A stretch of DNA of 64,000 bases from Cryptomeria japonica (GCF_030272615.1 NC_081408.1:310885118-310949117); one strand, 5' to 3'; positions 1 through 11,452 are shown, numbered from the stretch's first letter. A program made the numbers and translations. The notes: generated from the sequence alone by a model not told the origin.

Positions 1-660
1 GCTAATGAGGTATGCTTAATATTTATTAATTGAACCGACATCGGTAGATGAAGCATGTAAGGATGAATGTTGGATGAAAGCTATGGAAGAGGAATTGGAT
101 TAGATAAAAAAAAAAACACATGGACCTGGATGTTATTGGAGTAGGGCTTGATTGGTTTGCAAAGGATATTTTCAAAAGGAAGGAATTGATTATGTTGAAT
201 CCTTGCTCTGGTAGCTAGGATTTTCAAATATTTTCAAGGATTTTTCAGGTATGGTTTATGATTTATGGTTTATGATGACTTTACACTATGAGCATATACA
301 GATGTAGATTGGGATAGAGATATAGGTGACTATAAAAGCACAACAAGAAACAGTCATGTACTTCTTTATCTACTGCTAAAGATGAGAATGTTGTTGCTGC
401 TACTAGTTGTACACAATTTCTATGGATGGAGCAAATGTTGAAGGATATAAGGGTAGATTGTAACGAACCGATAGTTATTCATTGTGATAACTCTGTTGCT
501 ATTAACATATCAAAGAATCTAGCATTTCATTCTAAGACAAAGCACATATCAATCAAGTATAACTTTTTGAAGGAAAAGGTGGAAGCAAATGAAGTCAGAT
601 TGGTTTAAGGAATCATTTGAGTACTTTAGAGACAGATTGGGGGTCTTTGCCCCTCTGCTT
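1..660 (+). pseudogene. copia-1 element A: remnant of RT and RNase H (pol 3' end)
   Basis: This is the decayed end of a Ty1/copia polyprotein. Bases 50-130 match the linker before RT in element D (motif 'KAMEEELD' followed by a TAG stop). Bases 150-210 match the start of RT. Most of RT is then missing, because sequence like that of RNase H follows from about base 280. The best open piece, 426-608, shows RNase H motifs 'VIHCDNSVAI' and 'SKTKHISIKYNFLKEKV', which align with D at 63200-63360. Copia pol normally makes protease, integrase, RT and RNase H for replication in cytoplasmic particles. This copy cannot, because of stops, frameshifts and a large internal deletion. The element continues to the left of the window. 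Confidence 0.85.
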
Positions 661-1066
661 AAGACTTGAGTGATGTTGATTGGCATCAATCTGGTATGCA
701 TTATCAAAACTATCTATCATTCATTCTAGATTGATGAGTTGGTGCTACTACTGAGGGGGAGTAGTCAGTTGTGTGGTTCAAAGGTTTTATGATTTTCTTT
801 TATGTTTATGTCATATTTCTGGTATTGATGTCAAATGGGGAGAAGTATACATGTGAAAAACATAGCTTAACAGATATATTAGTCAAAGGAGGAGGAACAA
901 AATTTCAGATTGGGGGAGTTTGGTCTATGGTTTGGTTATTTGGTTCATAACTTCATTGTTATATCATTTGATTTGATGTCTTCCAGTGGGGGAGACTTGT
1001 TTGGCACTTCTTAGCACTTGGATGTTTTTCACATCTAGTGTTGCCATCAATGCCAAAGGGGGATAT
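661..1066 (+). other. 3' noncoding tail and polypurine tract of copia-1 A
   Basis: No gene is seen here. The stretch lies between the end of RNase H and the LTR and contains several purine-rich blocks ('gagggggag' near 755, 'gtgggggag' near 985). It ends in AAAGGGGGA at 1055-1063, just before the LTR start TGTTGG. This is the polypurine tract that primes plus-strand DNA synthesis in copia elements. The same arrangement recurs before the LTRs at 30808 and 63859. Confidence 0.8.
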
Positions 1067-2558
1067 TGTTGGAAACTTGGAATAATTGATTATGTGTTGA
1101 ATTGATGTTTGTCATTGATGTCAACACTAGCTTCTTTGGTTATCTACCAAGTTCTGGTAGAGTGGTTGGACTTTGATGATGATCAAGAGATTTGTCTCCG
1201 GTATATTCCAATTGATAGAATTGGTTTGGTTCGATCATTCATGTCTTTTAAATGTGTCTCATATTCAGCTGGTTCATGATTCGATGATCCAGAAGCTATC
1301 ATATGTTCTAGTTGTTGGTAATTTGGAGGTTTTGATTATGTTTTTCATTGATGTTTTGTCATTGATGGCAAGACTGACTATTTTGGTTGTTTATCAGTTT
1401 TCAGTTGGTTCTGGTACAGTGGTTGGATTATGATATTGATCTAGTATGCTTTGGTTTGTGGAATTTATTTGCATCTATCATTCATGCTATTCAGATGTGT
1501 ATCATGATCAGTTGGATTAGGATTTGATGACTTGAGAGCTATCATTTGTTCTATTAAGCCTTTTGGTTACCGGTAAGGGTTTTACCGATAGAGATTTATT
1601 GAAGATATTTTGATGAACATGATAAGTGGTGTTGGTGTAGCTTATAGATGGATTTTGGGATGTTGTTGGTTATCTTGTTTGTATTCCTATTGATCGGTGG
1701 TGTTGGATTTGGTTTATGGTGACCTATTTTGGATCCAGTGTTATCTAGGTTATCGACCGGTTTACATAACGTGTTGGAGGATGTTCTTGATGCATTACCG
1801 ATGGGATTTAATGATTGGTTTACATTATTTTTGGCCTAAGACAACTTGGTTTATCATTGGATTGTGGGTTTATGTTATGAATTTATTTAGTTATCTTTTA
1901 GGTGGCCGACCTAATTGTTTAGGTCCCAGGTTGGTATAAATATGATGTAAGATCTCTTTGTAGATCATAGGTCAAGGTTATAGGATTATCTATATACAAC
2001 TAATGTTGTAATCATATACAAAAGTTTTGGTCGATCATAGGTGATTGAATTGGGTTGGTAAGAGAGGTTTAAGACCTTCGGTATTGAGCTTAACTAGAAA
2101 TGTTCTCAGGCATAGGAGATGCTATCTTTGCAGTTCGCTCTTCTTTTTGGATTGTAGTTTGGATTTATTTTGTAGTCAGTGAGGCTCCTTTTTATGATGA
2201 GAAGTGTGCTCTTGGTTGTTGGCCTTCCTGCATGTGCAGGCCCCTCATATTCTAATCACATAATTACTGCAGAACTATTATCTAACTATGGGTAGGCTTC
2301 CCACCGTGGGTTTTCCCTTTATTGGGTTTTCCATGTACAATTCTTGGTGTCATGTGTTCTAGATGGATGGTAACTATTCTATGAATTATTTTTATGTTTA
2401 ATTTCTATGTCAGTTATTTTGGTATTTGGTTTATGCATTCCAATATTGAGTTTATATGTCTCGGTAATAAGGATTTGAATGCTTAAAGTTTTGTAATCTG
2501 GTGACAATTGATTCACCCCCCCTCTTAGTTTTCCTCTGGTTATTTGAGCTATCTAACA
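1067..2558 (+). repeat. copia-1 LTR shared by A and C (1492 bp)
   Basis: It starts TGTTGG right after the polypurine tract of A and ends CTAACA two bases before the primer-binding site of C, so one LTR serves both internal regions. It is related to the LTRs at 30808-31949 and 3810-4819: shared blocks include the TATA region, 'tgtaagatct', and the terminal CTATCTAACA. It is about 350 bp longer than the 30808 copy. Much of the excess is an internal tandem duplication: about 1082-1315 resembles about 1345-1560. No long ORF in it is credible; the short frames are LTR sequence. Confidence 0.85.
1935..1943 (+). promoter_or_regulatory. TATA box of copia-1 LTR
   Basis: TATAAATAT lies 10 bp or less before the block 'tgtaagatct', which is conserved in the sister LTRs at 4411 and 31461. 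The shared position in three LTRs suggests the core promoter of the family. The transcription start is not visible. Confidence 0.55.
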
Positions 2559-2560
2559 AT

Positions 2561-2572
2561 TGGTATCAAAGC
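2561..2572 (+). other. Primer-binding site of copia-1 C (initiator-Met tRNA)
   Basis: TGGTATCAAAGC lies two bases after the LTR end. It differs by one base from TGGTATCAGAGC, the site complementary to the 3' end of plant initiator methionine tRNA used by most plant copia elements. Confidence 0.85.
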
Positions 2573-2614
2573 TTGGTCCTCTCTAGAGAAGCTTAACCAC
2601 TTGAGGAAGATCCT

Positions 2615-3809
2615 ATGGCATCTAGCAGTTCAAGTTCATCAAATACATTTTCAACTGTTTTCCAAAGAATTCCTAGGCTTTATACAACAAAGTACAGAGT
2701 ATGGAAGATTTAGATGGAGACTCACCTGAGATGCCTTGGAAAGGAGATTTGGGAGATCACTGAGAAAGGTGATACATAATTTAATTCAGCATCTAGCAAT
2801 CCTCCTTTGGCAGGTCTAGATAAGGAACTTGAGAATGATTGTAGACCTAGAGAAGCCCTTTTGTGTGCACTTTTTGATCAGCAAATAATGGGACTAACTG
2901 ACAAATCAACTAGAAAGGCTATATGGGACAAATTGGAGACTTTGAATGAAGGTGACCCTACAGTTAAAATTGCTAAACTTAATGGTTACTAGGTGAGGTA
3001 TGAGAACCTAAAGATGGAAGAAGATGAAATGATTACTACTTTTATGGAGAGAGTTAATGAGATTGTTTTGGGAATTCAATGTTGTGGTGGATCTCTGAGC
3101 GAAGATGAAATAGTTTCTAAAGTACTGAAAGATTTTCCACCAACTTATAAGATGAAGGCTATTGAAATTAATGAGCTGAAAACTATGGAAAACACCTTTG
3201 TTAATAGGGATACCTAGGTTGGGAAATTATCTTCTTTTGGTCTTGAGGAATTTGGACCTTCTGGAGCTGTAAAATCTAAACCTACTTTTCATGCATCTAC
3301 ATCATCTACCAGAAAGAGTGATTGGAAGGCTTTATATGCAAAGGAACTAGAGGATATGAAGAAAGAAGATAAAGATCTTGAGAAACTTGAAGTCTTATTT
3401 TCTAGAAGAGTACCTAAAGGACCGACAGGAAGTAAGTATGAAGGAAAATCACCTTTTAAATGCTTTACATGTAATAAGATAGGTCATTTTGCATCTAGAT
3501 GTCCTGAAAGGAATTCAAGATTTGAAGAAAGAGATAGAAGATCTTATAGGCCTAACCATGATTATCAGAACAACCATAATTATAGGAGGAACAAAGAAAA
3601 ATCATGCTACTTTGCTGATGAGGAAGGTGTGACTGATTTTGATGATGAACTGACACAAGATTCACCTAGTGGATCCAACAATGGAAAGGAATGGGCATTT
3701 TTGGATATCAAGGAAGATGATCCCGTACCTGAAGAGAAGGCCCTTGCTACTAAAGTTGAAAAAAAGGATGAATGGGTGATTGACAGTGGATGTTCACATC
3801 ACATGACTG
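2615..3809 (+). pseudogene. copia-1 C: gag and start of protease
   Basis: Gag capsid protein of a Ty1/copia element followed by the first residues of the protease. One frame runs from ATG 2615 (MASSSSSS) to 3809. The capsid (UBN2-type) part carries 'IWDKLETLNEGDP' and 'VRYENLKMEEDEMITTF'. The nucleocapsid has one zinc knuckle, CFTCNKIGHFASRC, near 3460-3501 (C-X2-C-X4-H-X4-C intact). The protease active site DSGCSHHMT is at about 3781-3807, where the LTR K begins. In-frame stops break the frame near 2708, 2780, 2990 and 3216; several could come from CAG or TGG codons. The rest of the protease resumes at 11399. Confidence 0.9.
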
Positions 3810-4819
3810 TGTTAGCCATTTAGAGGAATTGATTATGTGTTGCATTGATGCCAACACTAGTTGTTTGGACGTTTTACCGACACCTTTTTGGTCTCGATAG
3901 GATGAGTGGTTTTTTAGTTGTTTTGGACTTGGCATGATCTGGTAGGCTCTAGTATAGTTTGGTTATGGAATTGGCTTATTCATGATACTCATTTTCATAT
4001 TTAGTAAGTTGGTTTTGGTTTGGTGATCGAATGCTATCCTGTTTGCTTAGAAGCTTGGCTTCTAGTTCCAGTGAGGTTTTCACCTGTAGAGATTTTGATG
4101 AATATCTTTGATGAATTGCATAAGTGGTGTTGGTGCAGCTGTTGGTGGAGTTTTAGGATGCTAATGGTGATCATGTTCAAGACTTGGCAGATGGAGATCA
4201 TTGTTGTAACGTGTGAACCTATACTAGGTCCCGGTTGATCTAGGTTATGGACCAACTTTAATGTAACGTGTGGATTAGACCTCTCGATGTGTTTTTGGGA
4301 TGTCTTATCTATTGGATATTATTTTTTTAGTCTAAGGCAGACATGTTTTGTAATTATGTAATTGATTTATTATCTGGTGGCTAACCTGATTGTCTATGGT
4401 CGAGGGTTTGTATATATAGATGTAAGATCTCATTGTAGATCATAATATATGGTAGAGATCATGGTTATGGAAAGGAATGTAATGTGTGAATAATGTAATA
4501 TCATTCAAGTAGAGGATTTGAATCAATTATTGGAGATTGAATTGGTTTTATTCAAGAGGATTAGTCCTCTGGTACTGAGCTTAACTAGAACTATACTCAG
4601 ACATGGGAGATATTATCTTTTGCAGTTCAACACTTCTTTGGATTGTAGTCTAGATTTCTATGTAGTCAGTGAGGCAACTTTTGTGATGAGCGGTGTGATC
4701 TTGGCTATTGGCCTTCTTGCAAGTGCAGGCCCCTCAATTCTAATTCACATACTTACTAAAAAAGTATTATTTGACTATGGGTAGGCTTCCCATTATGGTT
4801 TTTCCCTTTACCGGGTTTC
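3810..4819 (+). repeat. Truncated copia-1 LTR (K) inserted in C protease
   Basis: It starts TGTTAGCCATTT directly after the protease motif of C and follows the same order of blocks as the LTR at 30808: 'cataagtggtgttggt', the TATA region, 'gtaggcttccca', 'tttcccttta'. It stops at 'ccgggtttc' where B begins. About 130 bp of the family LTR 3' end is absent. No internal region of K remains, so it is either a solo LTR or the left LTR of an element whose remainder was deleted along with part of B. Confidence 0.8.
4411..4418 (+). promoter_or_regulatory. TATA box of LTR K
   Basis: TATATATA is followed by 'gatgtaagatct', in the same position as the TATA boxes of the LTRs at 1067 and 30808. Confidence 0.5.
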
Positions 4820-6295
4820 TGATAGCTCAATGATGAATAGTGAGTACCAAACCGGTACTGAGAGGGGGGCTGAATCAGTACAGACACAAAATCTTTTCCT
4901 GAATAGGTCTGATTGTAGACTGTAAACTACTAGCAATCCCTAACACTGGTCCAAACTAGATAACTACCAGTTAAACACAATGCGAATGTGAAAGACATGA
5001 ATAGGTCAATCTTCTTAGCTTTCCATACAACCTACTCCGTCATTTCCACTTTGTCCTTATGCATAAATAGATAATCTATCATCAGAAATATAATAACTTT
5101 CTAGATCAACATGATTCATTGCTTGACAGAAGACAACAAAGAATCACATGAAAAAGAACATCACACATGACACACATATTGTTCATGTGGAAACCCAACT
5201 AGGAAAAATCACGGTGGGGATGAATACCCACAAGCTATTTTGAACTCTTTAGAAGTCCACTCTATTAGAAGCTTAGTTCGGTTAAAGACTATTACAAAAG
5301 GTTCTGTTAGGAACCAATCCTATTAGGGATCACCCGGTTAAGGGATGGATAGAATACCAGGTTAAGGGTTAAACCTTGTTAGAGGATTTAATGAACTCAA
5401 TGGCTTTGAGTCACCCTGTTAAAGGATTTATAGCAAGCTGGTTAAAGCTACCCTATTAAGGGATTTTCCAACTGTTGAAGTGATTAGAGATCAACAGGTA
5501 TTACAATGATCTGATAATAGCACTCAATGCCAATGCAGATCCGCTTTAGTTCCTTCCTTCTACACACACACTATGCAGGTATCAATCCTCTCAAATTGGT
5601 CTAGCAAGAATCATGTATCTCTGCACATAGATACACACACAGCATTTACCAACAACCTTATCATGAGACACCACATTGACCTTATAGGAAACAGATAGGT
5701 TGGTAGCATAAACCCTAAACCCTAAACACTTAGGTTGAGAAATTTAGTCGGTTCAATCCTGACCATTGAACACTTTGCATTTGAATACAATGGTCTTGAA
5801 CAGATCTCAAGACATTCTCTATCATTTGTTCTTCACCACTTCTTGGAGGTGATAACCCATCACGCGTTCTCCACCATTTGCAGAGACTTCACACATTCCC
5901 GAGGTAGATAGGATCAATCTCCTTCATACAAGATCCTTCATGTGCACAAGGCTGACATGGCAACAAGATCGGATCTCCATTACAATGATAACTCATCACA
6001 CAATGCCATCGGTTGAAACACAGGCTCAAAACACTTCAACTGGAAACCCTAAAGCTGAGACTACTAACTGGTAGTCATGCCATATGAACCCTAGATACAA
6101 AACATTCCTTATACCGGTTCTCATTCTGACATACCGGTTCCGATACTACTTCACCTTTTTTTTTCACATATGCCGGTTCACTCTTCAACATGTTATCGGT
6201 TCACTCTTCATCATATTACCATTTCTCTTTCAGCATATTGACATCAATGAAAACAGAATATCATCATGTCAACATATTCTGCACATATACCAATA
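4820..6295 (-). repeat. 3' LTR of copia-2 B (1476 bp)
   Basis: Read on the minus strand it starts TATTGG after the polypurine tract and ends TATCA. On the plus strand it opens TGATAGCTCAATGATG, and this matches the partial LTR at 10671 almost base for base for 730 bp. It contains repeated CCGGTT-type motifs at 6110-6205 and the telomere-like AAACCCTAAACCCTAAAC at about 5710-5727. No gene is seen in it. Confidence 0.9.
5710..5727 (-). promoter_or_regulatory. Telomere-like (telo-box) motif in copia-2 LTR
   Basis: AAACCCTAAACCCTAAAC is two and a half units of the plant telomere repeat. The sense-strand form, TTTAGGG repeated, occurs at the equivalent place in both LTRs of element I (48588-48606 and 54528-54546). 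Telo-boxes are known activating elements in some plant promoters. A regulatory role here is an inference. Confidence 0.45.
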
Positions 6296-6540
6296 ATCTC
6301 CCCCTTTGGCATTGATGGCAATATAAAAAGATATCTCTCTTTTTGCATCACATCTTCTCCTTAATACTGTAGATATCTTTTCCACTTCACATCTTCTCCC
6401 CCTTTGACAACAATGCCAAAGTGGAGGCACAAGCTTCCCTGGTCCACTATGTTGCTCCCCCCGAGAAGTAGCATCCTTCAACACATCAATCCTAAAGAGA
6501 TATAGCAAAGTAAGATCTGACTGATGTGGAGCACAAATCT
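6296..6540 (-). other. Polypurine tract and 3' noncoding tail of copia-2 B
   Basis: On the minus strand AAAGGGGGAGAT lies directly before the LTR start at 6295. It is the plus-strand primer of the element and is also present before the 3' LTR of I at 53935. The remaining 230 bp to the end of RNase H hold no gene. Confidence 0.8.
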
Positions 6541-8270
6541 TTAGACTACCTCTTGAAGGGGTAGCACCCCTAACTCACCTCTTAGATAGGCAAAAGTAGC
6601 CTTCAGTAGAGGCTTGGTGAATATGTTTGCTAACTGATCCTTACTGGAAACATGTTCCAATACCACCTCTTTGTTCTGAACCTTTTCCCTCAAGAAATGA
6701 TACTTGAGTTCAAAGTGCTTGGTTCTAGCATGCAAAACTGGATTCTTGGAAATGTTAATTGCACTTGTATTGTCATAGAATATACTTACCGGTTCAGATA
6801 TAGGAACTTTGAAGCCATTCAATACATGCTTCATCCAAATAGTCTGGGTGCAGGTCATAAAAGCTGCAACATACTCCACTTCTGTTGTAGACTGAGAGAT
6901 ACAACTCTGCTTTTTACTCATCCATGAGACCAGTCTACCACCGAGAAAGATTGCACCACCAATTGTGCTCTTCCGGTCATCTACATTACCAGCCCAATCA
7001 ACATCTGTGAACACTTTCAGGTTGAAATCATTATTGTATGGATACCATAACCCATAGTCAATAGTTCCCTTCAGATATCTAAGAATCCGCTTGACTGCTA
7101 CCAAGTGGGATTCTCTTGGGCTTTGCTGAAACCAAGCAGTAATACCCACTACATGTGCAATGTCAGGTCTACTATGCACTACATAATGAAACTTACCAAT
7201 CATTGATCGGTAATCCTTCTTATTTACCAATGCCGAGTCATCCTCTTTTGATAGCTTACAATAGATCACCATTGGTGTACCAATCGGTTTACTGTCTTCC
7301 ATGCCAAAGGTCTTCAACACCTCTTTGACATACTTGGACTGAGTAATAAAGATTCCATTTTTCATTTGCTGAATCTGCAGTCCAATGAAGAACTTAATTT
7401 CCCCTATGAGTGACATTTCAAACTCCTTTTTCATCTCATCTGCAAAGTCATGACTCATCTTGTCATCTCCACCAAAGATTATGTCATCAACAAATACTTC
7501 GCAGATTAGAATCTGATCTTCTTCTGATTTCAAGTAGATATTGCTATCTTCACAAGATGGGAATTCAAGCATTCATACCATGCTCTTGGTGCCTGCTTTA
7601 GTCCATTTAAGGTTTTATGTAGCCTAAACACCATGTCACTATCTTCTGATAGGGCAAACCCATCTAGTTGCTCTATATACACCTCCTCTTCAAGTATTCC
7701 ATTTAAAAATGCAGATTTTACATCCATTTGGTATACCTTGAATCCTTTAAAAGATGCATATGCAAGAAGCATACGCACTCCTTCCAATCTTTCTATTGGA
7801 GCAAAGGTTTCTCCATAGTCTTCTCCTTCTTCTTGGGCGTATCCTTTACACACTAGTTTGGCTTTGTTCCTTACCACTATGCCATCCTTATTTAGCTTGT
7901 TTCTGAAAACCCATTTGGTTCCAATGACATTTTTATGCTCCGGTCTGGGTACCAAAGACCATGTACCATTCTTCTCTATCTAGTCAAGTTCCTCCTCCAT
8001 TGCCTTGATCCAGTCTTCATCTTTATGTGCCTCTTTGAATGATTTAGGCTCAAATTCAGAGATCATACATGAGCTTTCTCTGACCTTTCTTCTTGTAAGA
8101 ATTCCTGCATCTTTTTCTCCTATGATTTGCTTTGGATCATGATTGAGTTTGACATACCTAGGTATATTCTTAACAGATTCCTCTTGCTTTTCTTCATCAT
8201 CGTCATCTTCATCAACACCTACCGATGTAGGAGCACAATTGCTAGTACTAGGCTGATTTGCAACCAGTTC
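6541..8270 (-). pseudogene. copia-2 B: reverse transcriptase and RNase H
   Basis: RT and RNase H end of the copia polyprotein. Two open pieces cover it. 7530-7955 holds the RT fingers and palm ('[14 protein letters not shown]', '[12 protein letters not shown]', '[10 protein letters not shown]'). 6541-7572 holds the catalytic FVDDIIFGGDD, the RT thumb ('YRSMIGKFHYVV', 'SRPDIAHVVGI') and a complete RNase H ('FTDVDWAGNVDDRKST', 'YDNTSAINISKNPV', 'SSKDQLANIFTKPL'). The two pieces overlap in different frames near 7550, so there is a frameshift. A TAG lies in 'LD*IEKNG' at about 7981, the position where A and D also have TAG. The stretch 7990-8270 is the acidic linker after integrase. Confidence 0.9.
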
Positions 8271-9262
8271 CTAGAAGGTTACTATCGGTTCATGTTCTCC
8301 TTGCTTACTTCTGATTCCCTTTGATTTCTTAGAGTTTTCATCAACCCTAACATTGATACTTTCAATAATTCTCTGAGTCTTATTATTGAAACATTTGAGA
8401 GCTTTACTTTTTGTAGAATATCCTAAGAATATTCCTTCATCACATTTTGCATCAAACTTGCTCTGATGTTCACTCCTATTGATATAGCATTTTCTACCAA
8501 ATACTCTAAAGTAGCTTACCATTGGTGTCTTGCCGGTCCAGTACTCATAAGGAGTCTTGTCCTTTCCTTTCTTGATGAGTACCTGGTTCTTTGTGTAGAC
8601 TGCAGTGCGCACCGCTTCTCTCCAAAAGGTGTGAGCGACCTTTCCTTGGATCAACATAGTTCTAGCTGCTTCAACCACAGTTCGATTGTTTCTCTCTACT
8701 AGGCCATTTTGATGTGGAGTCCGGGGGGCAGATAGTTTCCTCTTGATGCCATTTTCTTCACAATATTTGTTGAATTCACTGGAAGTGAATTCCCCTCCTT
8801 GATCAGTTCTAAGGCATTTGATTCTTCTACCACTTTCCTTTTCTACCAGTGCTCTGAAAGTTTGAACTTTCCAAAGGCTTCAAACTTGTCCTTCAAGAAT
8901 GTGACCGACAACATTCTTGAGCAATCATCTATAAGAATCATAAAATGCCTATCTCCCTGCACACTCCTAGTTTTCATAGGACCACACAAATAAGTATGCA
9001 CAAGATCAAGTAAGTTGTCAGCAATGAAAGATTTACCTTTGAAGGTTGAGGAAGATATTTTCCCCAATTGACATTCTCTGAACAAAGGATTTTCTGGTTT
9101 GTTCAGCATCGGTAGTCCTCTAACTGCCTTGATCTTACTAGCCTTCATTATGTTATCAAAGTTTACATGGCAGAATCTCCTATGCCATATCCAGCTATCA
9201 TCAAGCTTAGCCATAAGAAATGTACTTATATTTGCATTCATCTGAAATAAGTTACCTTTGGT
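8271..9262 (-). pseudogene. copia-2 B: integrase
   Basis: Integrase inserts the cDNA into chromosomal DNA. The open piece 8843-9241 carries the N-terminal zinc-binding part ('WHRRFCHVNFD', then a Cys ending in 'RECQLGK') and the first catalytic region ('DLVHTYLCGP', where the usual HTD has become HTY). The piece 8271-8678 carries the C-terminal half ('[21 protein letters not shown]', 'FGRKCYINR', '[17 protein letters not shown]'). Between them (8680-8840) the homologous sequence, including the second catalytic Asp and the Glu, lies in another frame, so at least two frameshifts separate the halves. Confidence 0.88.
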
Positions 9263-9637
9263 CTACATACCGATGGCCATTAGTTCACCATTCTTTCCTT
9301 TGATTTTGCAGACAATATTTTTGAATGCTAGAGTGATTCCACTATCATTCAGCTGGGCAACACTCAATAGATTGTGTTTGAGACCTTCCACCCAATACAC
9401 AGTGTCAGCACTGCTCTTTCCATTTAGAGAGATGGACCCTCTACCTTTGACCATACATGGTGTATCATTACCAAAATGAACCACATCACCATCATACTCT
9501 TCCAAAGATATAAACTTGCCCTGGTCACTAGTCATATGGTGAGAACAACCACTATCAATGATCCACTCATTGGAATTATCAAAGCGGGAGATAAGAGCCT
9601 TTTTGTCTGACTTATCTTCCTTGACTGCAACAAACAC
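9263..9637 (-). pseudogene. copia-2 B: protease
   Basis: Aspartic protease domain that would cut the polyprotein. The active-site triplet is in 'WIIDSGCSHHMT'. It is followed by 'KFISLEEYDGDVVHFGND' and 'VEGLKHNLLSVAQLNDSG', the usual copia protease order before the integrase zinc region. The open frame ends at a TAG after 'ELMAIGM', where element I reads CAG (MQTKG). Confidence 0.88.
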
Positions 9638-10599
9638 AATATCTTCATTTTCTTCATCTTCTGATTCCTCATCTGTGACACCTTCATCAACTGCTACAAA
9701 ATAGTTTCTTTGATTTCCTCCTTTGAATTTCTTGAACCTTTCTAGTTTGTCCTTGCTATCACCATTGGGACAGTTTATAGAAATGTGTCCTATCCGGTTG
9801 CAAGAGAATCATTTCAAAGGAAGCTTACCTCTGTATTTACAGGTTCCCTTAGGAAGTCTCTTGGCAAGAAGAGCTTCAAATTCCATCAGAATCTCCTCAT
9901 CATCCATTTCTCTATTCTATCTTGGTTCACCGCTGGTGCTTGCTCCCTTTTCTTTCCTAGATGGTGCAGCAGATGCTCTAAAAGTTGATTCAGACTTCTG
10001 AACACTGCCATCAAAACTATTTAGCTCATAGGCTATCAACTTTGCAATGATGGAGTCTAAGGATACCTTAGTTTGGTCTATTGAGCTCAACTCCTGAATA
10101 GCAGCAACCCTTATTGCATAGACTGGTAATAAGGATCTCAAAACTTTGCTAACAATAGTGTAATCTTCCATTTTACCACTTGCACTCTTGATATCTCCAA
10201 CAATAGTTTTGATTCTTATTCCATATTGTTGAATGGTCTCACATTCAACCATCCGCATGTCTTCAAACTTCCCTCTAAGGATTTCTTCCTTAGCTTGTTT
10301 TACATGCTCATCACCACCATAGATATTCTCAAGAGTATCCCATACTTCTATGGGATTTTCTTTATCCTGGACATCAATAAACTCAATTTTAGATAAACTA
10401 TCGATTAGGGCTTCCATGACTTGCCCATTCTCCTAAATCTCTCTCTTTTTGTCACCAGTGAGAGTACTGATAGGGATAACATAAATATTCTCAACATAGC
10501 TCCAATGTTGAGCACTCATGCTTCGATGTATATCTTCATTCTATCCTTCCATATTTTAAAGTTATCTTTGTTGAATTTTGGACCTTCCCTCTTCATCAT
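9638..10599 (-). pseudogene. copia-2 B: gag
   Basis: Capsid and nucleocapsid protein. The probable start is ATG at 10599 (MMKREGPKFN), matching the start of I at 49627. A frameshift or stop follows within 30 codons. The open piece 9917-10417 has the capsid motifs 'VWDTLENIYGGDEHVKQAKEE' in two parts and 'TIQQYGIRIKTIVGDIKSA'. The zinc knuckle (near 9795-9835) has lost its first Cys and reads FSCNRIGHISINC after a stop. Acidic residues 'DEGVTDEESEDEENED' precede the protease. Confidence 0.87.
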
Positions 10600-10656
10600 T
10601 ACAATAAAATCTCTCCCTCAAGCGGTTAAGCTTACAACACAGAGGACCTGGAGGTA

Positions 10657-10668
10657 GCTCTGATACCA
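10657..10668 (-). other. Primer-binding site of copia-2 B (initiator-Met tRNA)
   Basis: The minus-strand sequence TGGTATCAGAGC is the exact plant initiator-Met site and begins two bases inside the LTR end at 10671. It fixes the orientation of B. Confidence 0.92.
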
Positions 10669-10670
10669 AT

Positions 10671-11398
10671 TGATAACTCAATGATGAATAGTGAGTACCA
10701 AACTGGTACTGAGAGGGGGGTGAATTAGTACAGGCACAAAATCTTTTCCTGAATAGGTTTGATTGTAGACTATAAACTACTAGCAATCCCTAACACCGGT
10801 CCAAACCAGATAACTACCGATTAAACACAGTGCAACTGTGAAAGACATGAACTAGTCAATATTCTTAGCTTTCCGTACAACCTACTCCCTCATTTCCACT
10901 TTGTCCTTATCCATAAATAGATAATCTATCATCAAAAATATAATAACTTGCTAGATCAACATGATTCATTGCTTGACAGAAGACAACAAAGCATCACATG
11001 AAAAAGAACACCACACATGACACACATATTTTTCATGTGGAAACCCAACTGGGAAAAACCACAATGGGGATGAATACCCACAAGCTATTTTAAACTCTTT
11101 AGAAGTCTGCTCTATTAGAAGCCTAGTCCGGTTAAAGACTATTACAACAGGTTCTATTAGGAACCGATCCTATTAGGGATCACCCGGTTAAGGGTTAAAC
11201 CCTGTTAAAGGCTACCTTGTTAGAGGATTTTATGAACTCAATGGCTTTGAGTCACCCTATTAAAGGATTTGCAGCAAGCTAGTTAAAGCTACCCTGTTAA
11301 GAGATTTTCCAACTGTTGAAGTGATTAGAGATCAACAGGTATTACAATGATCTAATAATAGCACTCAATGCCAATGCAGATCTGCTTTAGTTCCTTCC
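10671..11398 (-). repeat. 5' LTR of copia-2 B, truncated (728 bp remain)
   Basis: It matches 4820-5566 nearly base for base with a few small gaps, then stops inside 'tagttccttcct'. The next base, 11399, begins protease sequence of copia-1 C. About half of the LTR, the target duplication and the right flank have been deleted. Confidence 0.9.
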
Positions 11399-11452
11399 TG
11401 GAGATGACAAAGCATGTATGATCAAAGGAAAAAGAACTATATCATTAGATAG
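11399..11452 (+). pseudogene. copia-1 C: 54-bp protease fragment
   Basis: The translation GDDKACMIKGKRTISLDS matches the protease of D at 47604-47652 at almost every residue. It links the gag/protease at 2615-3809 to the pol that resumes at 27500. About 58 bp of protease sequence between 'CSHHMT' and 'GDDKAC' is missing compared with D. Confidence 0.85.
11448..11452. repeat. Left target-site duplication of gypsy element (GATAG)
   Basis: GATAG directly precedes the LTR start TGATGC. The same five bases directly follow the other LTR at 27495-27499, and together the flanks restore the reading of the copia-1 protease (LDSKNNTNN). Confidence 0.93.

Larger units (their letters stand above)
4820..11398 (-). 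mobile_element. copia-2 element B, 5' LTR truncated
   Basis: A Ty1/copia element on the minus strand: 3' LTR 4820-6295, polypurine tract, RNase H, RT, integrase, protease, gag, primer-binding site 10657-10668, and a partial 5' LTR 10671-11398. Its proteins match those of copia-2 element I (47998-55522) closely across the whole length. It is inserted in LTR K. Its right end is cut: the 5' LTR stops at 'ttccttcct' and is fused to protease sequence of C. The target duplication is therefore lost. Confidence 0.9.
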
